Positions 51,063 to 58,061 of a stretch of 64,000 nucleotides of DNA are shown here, piece after piece; the stretch's first letter is position 1, and each line of letters opens with the position of its first letter. The notes beneath the pieces are model-generated. The model was not told where the DNA came from, ran no database searches, and worked only from the letters and a program-made list of their open reading frames with translations. The translations under genes and the position numbers were made by a program. The DNA is taken from the NCBI RefSeq assembly GCF_000711725.1, contig NZ_JONP01000001.1, forward strand, positions 496,001 through 560,000. The letters run 5' to 3'. This DNA is from Roseomonas aerilata DSM 19363 (GTDB lineage: Bacteria; Pseudomonadota; Alphaproteobacteria; Acetobacterales; Acetobacteraceae).

Positions 51063-51856
51063 GCGCCGCCGCAGACGCGCGGGCGAACCCGGGCGAGGGG
51101 GATATCGAGCAGGATGTCGCCGCCCTCCAGTGGAAAGGGAGTCCAGGTGAAGCGCAGCCCGTCCGCGATCCGGGTCGCTTCCGGCAGGGTGAAGGCCGCG
51201 CGGCCGGAGCCGAGGATGACAGGCGCGACGGTGACGTGCAGCCGATCGAGCAGTCCTGCCGCCAGGAAGTGCGAAACCGTGACGCCGCCGCCCTCCACGA
51301 AGATCCGCGAGAGGCCGCGCGCGCGGAGCGCCCGCAGCAGCGCCTCGAGGTCGAGTCCCGCCCCGCCGCGCGGCAGGCGAAGCACCTCCGCCTGACCGTG
51401 CCGCTCCCCACCCGGCGCATCCTCCCGGCAGGCGAGCAGAGTCGGCGCGGCCCCGTCCTGGAACACGCGCCGGTCATCCGGCAGGCGATGGGCGGGGTCG
51501 AGCACCACGCGCACCGGATTTGTGCCCTCTACCTCGCGCGTCGTCAGTCGCGGATCATCCTGCTCGACCGTGCCAGCGCCGACGATGACGGCGTCGCAGA
51601 GCGCGCGCAGGCGGTGCGTGTGCAGGATGTCGCCGCGTCCGCCGATCCACTGGCTGGAACCGCAGGCGGTGGCGATGCGGCCGTCCAGCGTCTGCGCCAG
51701 CCGGCCGATGACGAGGCAGCCGTCGCCGCCCGCCCCACCGCTGAGCACGGGGTCGAAGAGGCGCGATGGCCGCGTGGCGTCGCAGGCTCCCGCCTTCCTG
51801 GCGAGGAGCGAGGGCCAGCTTTCCTCGGTCGTGCAGTCCTCGGCCATGGCGTCCAT
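51059..51856 (-). CDS. RibD C-terminal/dihydrofolate-reductase-fold reductase
   Basis: 265 residues from the ATG at 51856; a second ATG at 51847 is equally possible since neither has a strong ribosome site. The reductase domain starts around residue 48 (LVIGRLAQTLDGRIATACGSS), then VIVGAGTVEQDDPRLTTR (~95), and the NADPH-binding IFVEGGGVTVSHFLAAGLLD (~190). The zinc deaminase half of RibD is absent, so it is a stand-alone NADPH-dependent pyrimidine/pteridine-type reductase. It starts the six-gene unit, 73 bp behind the flagellar genes on the same strand, so both an own promoter and read-through are possible. Confidence 0.87.
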   Translation of the reverse strand: MDAMAEDCTTEESWPSLLARKAGACDATRPSRLFDPVLSGGAGGDGCLVIGRLAQTLDGRIATACGSSQWIGGRGDILHTHRLRALCDAVIVGAGTVEQDDPRLTTREVEGTNPVRVVLDPAHRLPDDRRVFQDGAAPTLLACREDAPGGERHGQAEVLRLPRGGAGLDLEALLRALRARGLSRIFVEGGGVTVSHFLAAGLLDRLHVTVAPVILGSGRAAFTLPEATRIADGLRFTWTPFPLEGGDILLDIPLARVRPRVCGGA

Positions 51857-51929
51857 CCGCCACGAGCTATGCCCCAGCGGGCCTCCTCGCGCCAGGGCGC
51901 ATCACGCGCCGCGGCGCCGCGCAGGCTGA

Positions 51930-52361
51930 TCAGGCGCGCGCGGCGAGCGCCAGCGCGGGTGTCTGGCGCGCCATCGCACGCTGGCCCATCCCGCCATAGG
52001 TCGTCGGCCGGCTGGCGGGGATCGCCGCGCCGGCGATCGTCTCGATCACGCGGGACTGCAGCCCGATCGCGCGCTCAAGCAACCGGCGGTTCTCGTCAGA
52101 GAGGTCGCGCAGCCGCGCGGCCAGGCGCTCGGCCGCGTCGCGCAGCTCGCCCTGCGCCTTGCCGCCCGTCTTCATCGCCGCGCCGAAGGCGGCCGCGAAG
52201 GCGTCGGAGGCCTGCAGCTTCGTGGTGGCGAGCGTCGCCGCGCGCGAGAGGTCGAGCCGCGCGAGCGCCTCGTTCTCCTCGCGCAGCGCCTCGGTCAGGC
52301 GCACGCCGGCGTTGAGCAGCGCCTGGATCATCGGCGCGTGGTTCGCGGGGCTCTCGTTCAC
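51930..52361 (-). CDS. FlgN-like flagellar export chaperone
   Basis: 143 residues from a GTG at 52361 overlapping the FlgJ-like stop as GTGA. The sequence is almost entirely helical: a first helix MIQALLNAGVRLTEALREEN, then ALARLDLSRAATLATTKLQA and a coiled coil AAERLAARLRDLSDENRRLLE. This size and heptad pattern at the end of a flagellar operon matches FlgN-type chaperones for hook-associated proteins, although sequence identity in this family is always low. The tail (PASRPTTYGGMG) is variable in family members. The upstream frame to 52568 is not coding. Confidence 0.6.
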   Translation of the reverse strand: MNESPANHAPMIQALLNAGVRLTEALREENEALARLDLSRAATLATTKLQASDAFAAAFGAAMKTGGKAQGELRDAAERLAARLRDLSDENRRLLERAIGLQSRVIETIAGAAIPASRPTTYGGMGQRAMARQTPALALAARA

Positions 52362-52711
52362 GGGCGGGTTCCTTCCTGAGGTGTCGTCGGCAGCACGGGT
52401 GCGGAGGGGATGGAGGGAAGGGCGTTGCGCTGGCCGCCTGCGGGCGTCTCGCCTGACTGGGCGGCGGCCTGCATCCGCAGCATCTCGGCATGCACGGCGT
52501 TGGCCAGGCCGATGCCGCCGCGCTCGGCCCAGGACTTGGCGTGCTGCTCGATGAGCATGGGCCGCCACTGCTCCTCCGCCGCGCCGCCGGAGAGCAGGCC
52601 CTTCGGCGCCTCGCCATAGACGGGCTTCAGAAGGGCGCCGAGCGCCTGGGCCTCGAAGCGCCGCGCGGTGCGCGCCATCGCGGAGCCGTCGGTGGGGGAA
52701 AGGGCGTTCAT
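52358..52711 (-). CDS. Rod-binding protein, FlgJ N-terminal domain type
   Basis: 117 residues. The stand-alone FlgJ rod-binding domain is recognised from RRFEAQALGALLKPVYGE (~residue 17) and EQWRPMLIEQHAKSWAERGGIGLANAV (~50). The muramidase domain found in enterobacterial FlgJ is absent, as usual in alphaproteobacteria, where another hydrolase opens the peptidoglycan. It assists rod assembly through the periplasm. The start codon overlaps the flgI stop by one base (TGATG) and its stop overlaps the next gene, so flgI-flgJ-flgN are translationally linked. Confidence 0.85.
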   Translation of the reverse strand: MNALSPTDGSAMARTARRFEAQALGALLKPVYGEAPKGLLSGGAAEEQWRPMLIEQHAKSWAERGGIGLANAVHAEMLRMQAAAQSGETPAGGQRNALPSIPSAPVLPTTPQEGTRP

Positions 52712-53832
52712 CAGCGCACCTCCAGCTCGGCCTGCAATGCGCCGGCCGCCTTGATGGATTGCAGGATCGTGATCATGTCGCGCGGCCCGACGCCGAGGGA
52801 GTTGAGCCCACGCACGAGGTCCTCGAGCGTGACCGAGCGGGGGAGGATGCCGAGGCGCCGGTCTCGCTGGTCGTCCACCTGGATGTTGGTGCGCGGCACC
52901 ACCACCGTCTCGCCGTTCGAGAGCGGACCGGGCTGGCTCACCTGCGGCGTCTCGGTCACGCGGATGGTCAGGTTGCCCTGGGCGATCGCCACGGTGGAGA
53001 CGCGTACATTCGCGCCCATCACGATCGTGCCCGAGGCCTCCTCGATAATGACGCGGGCGGCCATGTCGGGCTCCACCCGCAGCTGCTCGATGTCGGTCAG
53101 CAGGCGCGCGACGTCGCGGCCGCCGGTCATCAGCACGATCGTGCGCGGGTCGGTTGCGGTCGCGCTGCCGTTGCCGATCGCGCGGTTGATGGCGGCCGCC
53201 ATGCGCTGAGCCGTGGTGAGGTCGGGATTGCGGAGCGAGAGGCGGATGCGGTCGCGCCCGGCGAGCTCGAAAGGCACCTCGCGCTCCACCACGGCGCCGC
53301 TGCTGATCCGGGCAGAGGTCGGCACGCCCCGCTGCACGGAGGCCGCGCCGCCGCGGGCCGCGATCGCGCCCGTGGCGACGGCGCCCTGCGCCACCGCATA
53401 GACCTCGCCGTCCGCGCCGAGCAGCGGCGTGACGAGCAGCGTGCCACCCGTCAGGTTCGAGGCATCGCCGAGAGAGGAGACGGCGATGTCGAGCCGGCTG
53501 CCCGGCCGGGCGAAGGGCGGCAGGTTCGCCGTCACCATCACCGCCGCCACGTTGCGCGTGTCGAGCCGCGCCTCCTGGTCCCGCGTGTTGACGCCGAGGC
53601 GCTCGAGCATGCCGACCAGGGACTGGCGGGTGAAGATGGCGGTCCTCAGGCGGTCTCCGGTGCCGGGCAGGCCCACCACGAGGCCGTAGCCGACTATTTG
53701 GTTATCGCGGACACCCTCGATGTCCGCGATGTCCTTGATCCGCACCTGCGCCGCCGCCGGCCCGCTGACGAGAAGCACCCCGCCGAGAAGGAGGGCGGCA
53801 AGGAGGAGAACAACCCCCGCCACATGGCCCAT
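52711..53832 (-). CDS. flgI: Flagellar basal-body P-ring protein FlgI
   Basis: 373 residues from the ATG at 53832 (AGGAGG eight bases upstream). A Sec signal (VVLLLAALLLGGVLLVSGPAAAQ) precedes RIKDIADIEGVRDNQIVGYGLVVGL, the family opening. Further P-ring blocks are DTRNVAAVMVTANLPPFARPGS (~residue 100), SLGDASNLTGGTLLVTPL (~125), and the C-terminal SVTLEDLVRGLNSLGVGPRDMI. FlgI builds the periplasmic ring of the flagellar motor. It is divergent from fliX across 226 bp, an arrangement known from alphaproteobacteria. Confidence 0.95.
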   Translation of the reverse strand: MGHVAGVVLLLAALLLGGVLLVSGPAAAQVRIKDIADIEGVRDNQIVGYGLVVGLPGTGDRLRTAIFTRQSLVGMLERLGVNTRDQEARLDTRNVAAVMVTANLPPFARPGSRLDIAVSSLGDASNLTGGTLLVTPLLGADGEVYAVAQGAVATGAIAARGGAASVQRGVPTSARISSGAVVEREVPFELAGRDRIRLSLRNPDLTTAQRMAAAINRAIGNGSATATDPRTIVLMTGGRDVARLLTDIEQLRVEPDMAARVIIEEASGTIVMGANVRVSTVAIAQGNLTIRVTETPQVSQPGPLSNGETVVVPRTNIQVDDQRDRRLGILPRSVTLEDLVRGLNSLGVGPRDMITILQSIKAAGALQAELEVR

Positions 53833-54058
53833 CCTGGACCCCTCCTTCGCGGTTCGGAAACCGGTTGCGTGCAAGGTGACCTCCAGCCAGGCGCCGTCCT
53901 GGCGCAATCTCTTTGGCGAAGCAGCAGCGCAACGGCTGTGCCAGGGAATTGGCGGGGGACGGCGGCAGGAAGTGCCGGGAGGAGGGTGCTTTTCACCACC
54001 GCACTCGGCAGGATCGGGCGCCGGGCGCGGGCCGGGGCCGCGGGGGCAGGAGGATGGG

Positions 54059-54532
54059 ATGGTAGGCACTGTGACAGGAATGGTTCCGGGACTGGGCGGC
54101 GCCCTCGCGGCGGGGCGGGCCGGCGCGGCCCGCGGCACCCGGGCGGGCAGTTTCCGCCTTCCCGAGTCGGCGCAGGAAGCCGCCGCCAGCGCGGCGACGG
54201 AGGAGGTGGCGCCCCTTGGCCTGATGGCACTGCAGGAGGTGGACGACGCCACCGCCCGCAACCGCCGCGGCGCCGCCCGGGCGCGGGAGATGCTGCGCGA
54301 CCTTTCCGCCCTTCAGGCAGCGATGCTCTCGGGGGAGACGGACCCTGCCGCGCTCGAGCGGCTGGCGAGGCAGGCTGAGGAAGAGGCGCCGCCAGATCCG
54401 GTACTGGCGGAGGCGCTTGCCGGCATCGCGCTACGGGCGCGAATCGAGGCCGCGCGCCATGGGCTGCGCCTCGCAGGCCGGGATGGCAGGGCCTCCTCCC
54501 CGTCGCCTGAAGGTGCCGGACCAGGGCGATGA
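54059..54532 (+). CDS. fliX: Flagellar assembly regulator FliX
   Basis: 157 residues from the ATG at 54059, with AGGAGG just before it. After a Gly/Ala-rich N-terminal part the core matches FliX: APLGLMALQEVDDATARNRRG (~residue 52) and AREMLRDLSALQAAMLSG (~75), then ALERLARQAEEEAPPDPVLAEALAGIALRA (~98) towards the end. In Caulobacter FliX links flagellar assembly to FlbD-dependent transcription. Its position opposite flgI and before dksA is conserved in alphaproteobacteria, which supports the call. The N-terminus is uncertain because earlier in-frame codons continue. Confidence 0.85.
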   Translation: MVGTVTGMVPGLGGALAAGRAGAARGTRAGSFRLPESAQEAAASAATEEVAPLGLMALQEVDDATARNRRGAARAREMLRDLSALQAAMLSGETDPAALERLARQAEEEAPPDPVLAEALAGIALRARIEAARHGLRLAGRDGRASSPSPEGAGPGR

Positions 54533-54679
54533 AGTGATGTCAATGTTGTGAAAGCCAATCGGTTTCAGTCCTTTGGCTGGTCAGCCCTCTTGTTTTGCGC
54601 GCATCCCCGTCGCTATACGCGGCTGCCTGACCGGCCGGGTGACCGGCTGGCTCGGAGCCAGGCCATCAGGATGCAAGCC

Positions 54680-55096
54680 ATGCTCATCACCCTGCCGCCG
54701 GACTACAGGCCCTCGGACGACGAGGACTTCATGAACCCGCGGCAGCTCGCCTATTTCCGCCAGAAGCTGCTTCTCTGGCGGCAGGACCTGTTGAGGGAGG
54801 CGGGCGAGACCCTTTCCTCCATGGGCCAGGGCGGCATCGTCGAGGCGGACCTGACCGACCGCGCGAGCGTCGAGACCGACCGCGCCCTCGAACTTCGCAC
54901 CCGCGACCGCGCCCGCAAGCTGGTCAGCAAGATCGACCAGGCGCTCGAGCGCGTGGACAACGGCACCTACGGCTACTGCGAGGAAACCGGCGAGCCGATC
55001 GGGCTTCGCCGCCTGGAGGCGCGCCCGATCGCGACCCTCTCGATCGAGGCCCAGGAGCGCCACGAGCGCATGGAGCGCGTTCACCGGGACGACTGA
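54680..55096 (+). CDS. dksA: RNA polymerase-binding protein DksA (single-cysteine type)
   Basis: 138 residues from the ATG at 54680, giving the alphaproteobacterial DksA start (LITLPPDYRPSDDEDFMNPRQ); an ATG nine bases upstream is possible. The coiled-coil region carries the acidic tip (EADLTDRASVETDRALELRT, ~residue 57), followed by the globular GTYGYCEETGEPIGLRRLEA. Only one of the four zinc-finger cysteines (GYC) remains, the others being replaced (EETG, TLSIEAQ), as in the known zinc-independent DksA of Rhodobacter. It modulates RNA polymerase with ppGpp in stringent control. The frame upstream to 54548 lacks homology. Confidence 0.92.
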   Translation: MLITLPPDYRPSDDEDFMNPRQLAYFRQKLLLWRQDLLREAGETLSSMGQGGIVEADLTDRASVETDRALELRTRDRARKLVSKIDQALERVDNGTYGYCEETGEPIGLRRLEARPIATLSIEAQERHERMERVHRDD

Positions 55097-55113
55097 GCGC
55101 CCCGTCCTCCCGG

Positions 55114-56304
55114 TCAGGCCCGGAGCAGCCCGGACTTCTCCCCGATCGCGGCGCTGCCGGGGAAGGCCGCCGCGACGGCCGCGGGCGAGAGGCCGAGATG
55201 GTTGCGCAGCAGCGCCTTCGCCACCGCCCGCAGGTCCAGCGTCGGCATCAGGTCCCGCTTCTCGTAGAGCCGGCCCTCGGCGAGGCCGGGCCAGTCCGCC
55301 ACGACCCGCCCCCCCGCCACCGCGCCGCCCAGGAGGAAGGCGGCGCTGCCGGTGCCGTGGTCGGTCCCGCCATTGCCGTTCACGCGCGCGGTGCGGCCGA
55401 ACTCCGTCATCACCAGCACCGCGGTCCGCGCCCAGGCCGGGCCGAGGTGCTCTCGCAGGGCGTCCAGCCCGTTGTCGAGTTGCGCCAGCACCACGCGCAG
55501 CCGGCCGTTCTGCCCGGCATGCGTGTCCCAGCCCGTCATTTCCAGCGCCGCCACGCGCGGGCCGCCCGGCGCGGCCATCAGCCGCCCCGCGGCACCGGCC
55601 AGCTCCACGAAGCCGCCCCGCTGCTCATCGGGGGGCAACACCCCGGCGGTGAACCCGCGGGCCCGCAGCCCTTCCTGGATCGCCGGACCGGTCAGAGGGT
55701 CCGCGTGGTTGATCTCCATCAGCTTCGCGTAGAGGTCGGGCGGCGGCCGGTCGGAGCGGGAAGGGGCATACATCCCCACCGGCTCCGCGCCCCGCATGAT
55801 CAGCGGCAGGTCGGTCCCGATGGCGAAGGCGGCGCGATTCGCGCCCTCCTCGTGCCCCGGCAGCCCGGCGAGCGCCCGGTTGAGCCATCCCGAGGCGAGC
55901 CGTTGCTCCGCGCCGATCTCGAGCATGTCCTGCGCGACGAAGTGGCTGCGCGAGCGGGTGGGGCCGCAGGCGGCGTGCAGCGCGATCGCCTCGTTCGCCG
56001 CGTACATCGCGTGAAGCTTCGGAAGGCGCGGGTGCAGGCCGAAGAAGCCGCCGAGGTCGAGCAGGCCTTCCTCCTCCCCCGGCTGGGCCAGGGCCAGCGG
56101 GCCCCGGAGCCCCGCCAGCGCGGGATCGCCATAGGGCTGCACCGCCGCGAGCCCGTCGAGCGCCCCGCGCAGCAGCACGACCACGAGGCGGGGGTCGCCC
56201 GACGGCCCGGCGCCGAGCGCCAGCCGCGCGCCGCCGAGAACCGCGCCCGCGCTGAGGCCGAGGAGGAGCCCTCTCCGGCCGAGGGGGGGAAGGTGGCGCG
56301 TCAT
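55114..56304 (-). CDS. DUF1501 domain protein (Tat-exported)
   Basis: 396 residues. A Tat-type signal (RRGLLLGLSAGAVLGGARLALG, residues 10-31) is followed by the DUF1501 layout: LVVVLLRGALDGLAAVQPYGDP (~40), a GWDTHAGQNGRLRVVLAQLDN block near residue 260 and TAVLVMTEFGRTARVNGNGGTDHG (~295). The HxxD/TDHG pattern resembles the alkaline phosphatase superfamily and DUF1501 is seen as a sulfatase-like relative. It is coupled to the DUF1800 gene by ATGA overlap; the pair is widespread in bacteria, with a possible role in exported sugar-polymer or cell-surface processes, but the function is unknown. Confidence 0.88.
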   Translation of the reverse strand: MTRHLPPLGRRGLLLGLSAGAVLGGARLALGAGPSGDPRLVVVLLRGALDGLAAVQPYGDPALAGLRGPLALAQPGEEEGLLDLGGFFGLHPRLPKLHAMYAANEAIALHAACGPTRSRSHFVAQDMLEIGAEQRLASGWLNRALAGLPGHEEGANRAAFAIGTDLPLIMRGAEPVGMYAPSRSDRPPPDLYAKLMEINHADPLTGPAIQEGLRARGFTAGVLPPDEQRGGFVELAGAAGRLMAAPGGPRVAALEMTGWDTHAGQNGRLRVVLAQLDNGLDALREHLGPAWARTAVLVMTEFGRTARVNGNGGTDHGTGSAAFLLGGAVAGGRVVADWPGLAEGRLYEKRDLMPTLDLRAVAKALLRNHLGLSPAAVAAAFPGSAAIGEKSGLLRA

Positions 56305-57611
56305 CGGCGCTGGAACTCCGGGCTGCCGAGGAGAAGGGTGAGCGCCTCGCGGTTGGACCCGGCGCGGAGCACGGCCTCCCGCGTCCCGGGGGAGGCGAGG
56401 GGGCCGAGCGCCAGCTCCAGCGCCTCCCTCGCGTCCCGGCGCAGGAAGCGGCCGCTGATCGCGTGCATGCGGTCGAGGCGGAGGAGCATTCCCTCGGGAT
56501 GGATCCAGGCATCGGCCACGTCCGGCCAGCCCTTCGGGGCGGTCGGGGACCAGATCCGCTGGCCAAGCGCGAATTCGGTCGTGGCCGCGAAGGGCGCCGC
56601 CCCGGCGTCCGCCCCCATCGCCCGGAGCGCGGCGATGACGAGGTCGTGGGGCGAGCGCAGCTTCGACAGCGGGGGCGACCAGGCCTCGGGCAGCGCCACC
56701 AGTTCCCGCGAGACGGCACCGAGGTCGCCGCCCGTGTCACGCAGCACCCCGGCCAGGCGCTCCACGACCGTCGGCGGGGGATCGTCGGCCACGAAGTGCC
56801 GCGCGAGCTTGAGCGCGAGGTGGCGGTGCGTCGCGGGATGGGCGGCGAGCCAGTCAAGCGCCGCGTCGATCGACGCCTCCCCGGGGGGGAAGACCTTGCC
56901 CATCACCGTCTTGTCGCCGGGCTCGTGGCTGGCCGACCGGAAGAAGGTGCCGAGCGGCTCGCGGTTCCGCTCAACCGTCAGGCCGGTGAGGAGGCGCGCG
57001 AACTCGGTCACGTCGCCCTGGGAATAGCCGGCGGCGGGCGTGAGGGTGTGTAGCTCCAGCACCTCCCGCCCAAGGTTCTCGTTCAGCCCCCGTCCGCTCC
57101 GCCGCCCGGCCACGCTGTCGGGCCCGACCGACGAGTCCTGGTTGAGGTAGGTGAGCATCGCCGGGTGGCGGATGGCCGCCTTCAGCAGCGTCCCGAAGGG
57201 CCCGAGGACATGGGGCCGGATGGCGTTCCGGACGTAGTCGCCCACCAGCGGCAGCATCGGCGATTCCCGCGCGCTGACCGCCAGGTGATTCGCCCAGAAC
57301 GCCACCAGCCGTTCCCGGAACGGGGCCGCCGTCGTGAGGAGCCGCGCGAAATAGGACCTGAACTCCGCGTCGTAGAGGGTGGCCCCCCTCGACCGCTCCC
57401 CGGCCGGCAACCGGTTGCGCCGGTCGAGGGCATTGAGCGCGAGGGCGTCCGCGAGGGTCGGGTCCTGCTCCCAGTCGAGCGGTGGGTCCATGGCCTCCGG
57501 CGGCCCGTCGAGCTGGGCGAGCAGCCAGGCCCGCGCGTCGTCGGGCGGCGGGGCGTCCGGGCGCGGTCCCAGTCCGAACCGGAGGGCGGCGATATGGCCT
57601 GCGGAACTCAT
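56301..57611 (-). CDS. DUF1800 domain protein
   Basis: 436 residues from the ATG at 57611. The start AALRFGLGPRPDAPPPDDARAWLLAQLDGP is the family opening; WANHLAVSARESPMLPLVGDYV (~residue 105), NQDSSVGPDSVAGRRSGRGLNENLGREVLELHTLT (~155) and FPPGEASIDAALDWLAAHPATHRHLALKLARHF (~240) are the other DUF1800 blocks. It precedes and overlaps the DUF1501 gene, its usual partner. The reading frame continues open upstream far into the fusA antisense strand, which is a GC artefact. No signal peptide is visible, so it may act before export of the DUF1501 partner. Confidence 0.9.
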   Translation of the reverse strand: MSSAGHIAALRFGLGPRPDAPPPDDARAWLLAQLDGPPEAMDPPLDWEQDPTLADALALNALDRRNRLPAGERSRGATLYDAEFRSYFARLLTTAAPFRERLVAFWANHLAVSARESPMLPLVGDYVRNAIRPHVLGPFGTLLKAAIRHPAMLTYLNQDSSVGPDSVAGRRSGRGLNENLGREVLELHTLTPAAGYSQGDVTEFARLLTGLTVERNREPLGTFFRSASHEPGDKTVMGKVFPPGEASIDAALDWLAAHPATHRHLALKLARHFVADDPPPTVVERLAGVLRDTGGDLGAVSRELVALPEAWSPPLSKLRSPHDLVIAALRAMGADAGAAPFAATTEFALGQRIWSPTAPKGWPDVADAWIHPEGMLLRLDRMHAISGRFLRRDAREALELALGPLASPGTREAVLRAGSNREALTLLLGSPEFQRR

Positions 57612-58061
57612 TGGCTCCGAAGGTAGCACCCGGCGGGCAGTCCGACTCAAGGGCGATCTGGCAACGAAACGTGACACGGCCGCCTGAATCAGGCGTCGCG
57701 GCGGCCGAGAAAGCTTGCAAAATCCCGCACGCGAGAGCATGTGTGCCGCCGCGGCAAGGGCGTGGCAGCCGAGCCTTGCGGCATCAGGCAGACCGGATTG
57801 GCAACGGGCGGAGCGACATGGTCGCGAAGGCCCGTGCAGCCGCATCCGGGACGCCGGGCCCTCGGGCAAATCAGCTGCAGCCCCAGGCGGCGCAGGCGGA
57901 GTCCTTCCGCCCCGCGCCGCACGAGACGACCGCACGGCACCGCCGCGCACAATCCTCGCGGCCCCCCGCCGCGGTTCAACCGCGCGGCCCGGCCGCGTAC
58001 CAACGCCGCGGCAAGACCGCGACATGACGGCGCGGCCCGGCCGCGACTGACGGAGGCCCAA
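57612..58061. other. Divergent intergenic region upstream of fusA
   Basis: 450 bases with no supported gene. The fusA frame is open from 57741 but the upstream residues have no EF-G homology. The notable element is CGCCTGAATCAGGCG (57681-57695), a perfect inverted repeat with 7-base arms around one A, a possible operator or attenuator stem for either divergent gene. No clear -35/-10 pair is seen. The remainder is proline/arginine-coding-like GC-rich sequence. Confidence 0.4.
57681..57695. promoter_or_regulatory. Perfect 15-base inverted repeat, candidate operator
   Basis: CGCCTGAATCAGGCG has 7-base arms around a central A. It lies 70 bases upstream of the DUF1800 start and 367 bases upstream of fusA, so it is better placed to control the former. 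Chance occurrence in GC-rich DNA is possible. Confidence 0.3.

Noticed and set aside
53880-53945. A sigma-54-like word (TGGCGC followed by TTTGGC) between flgI and fliX.
   Set aside because: The spacing and the -12 GC do not match the consensus; too weak to claim.
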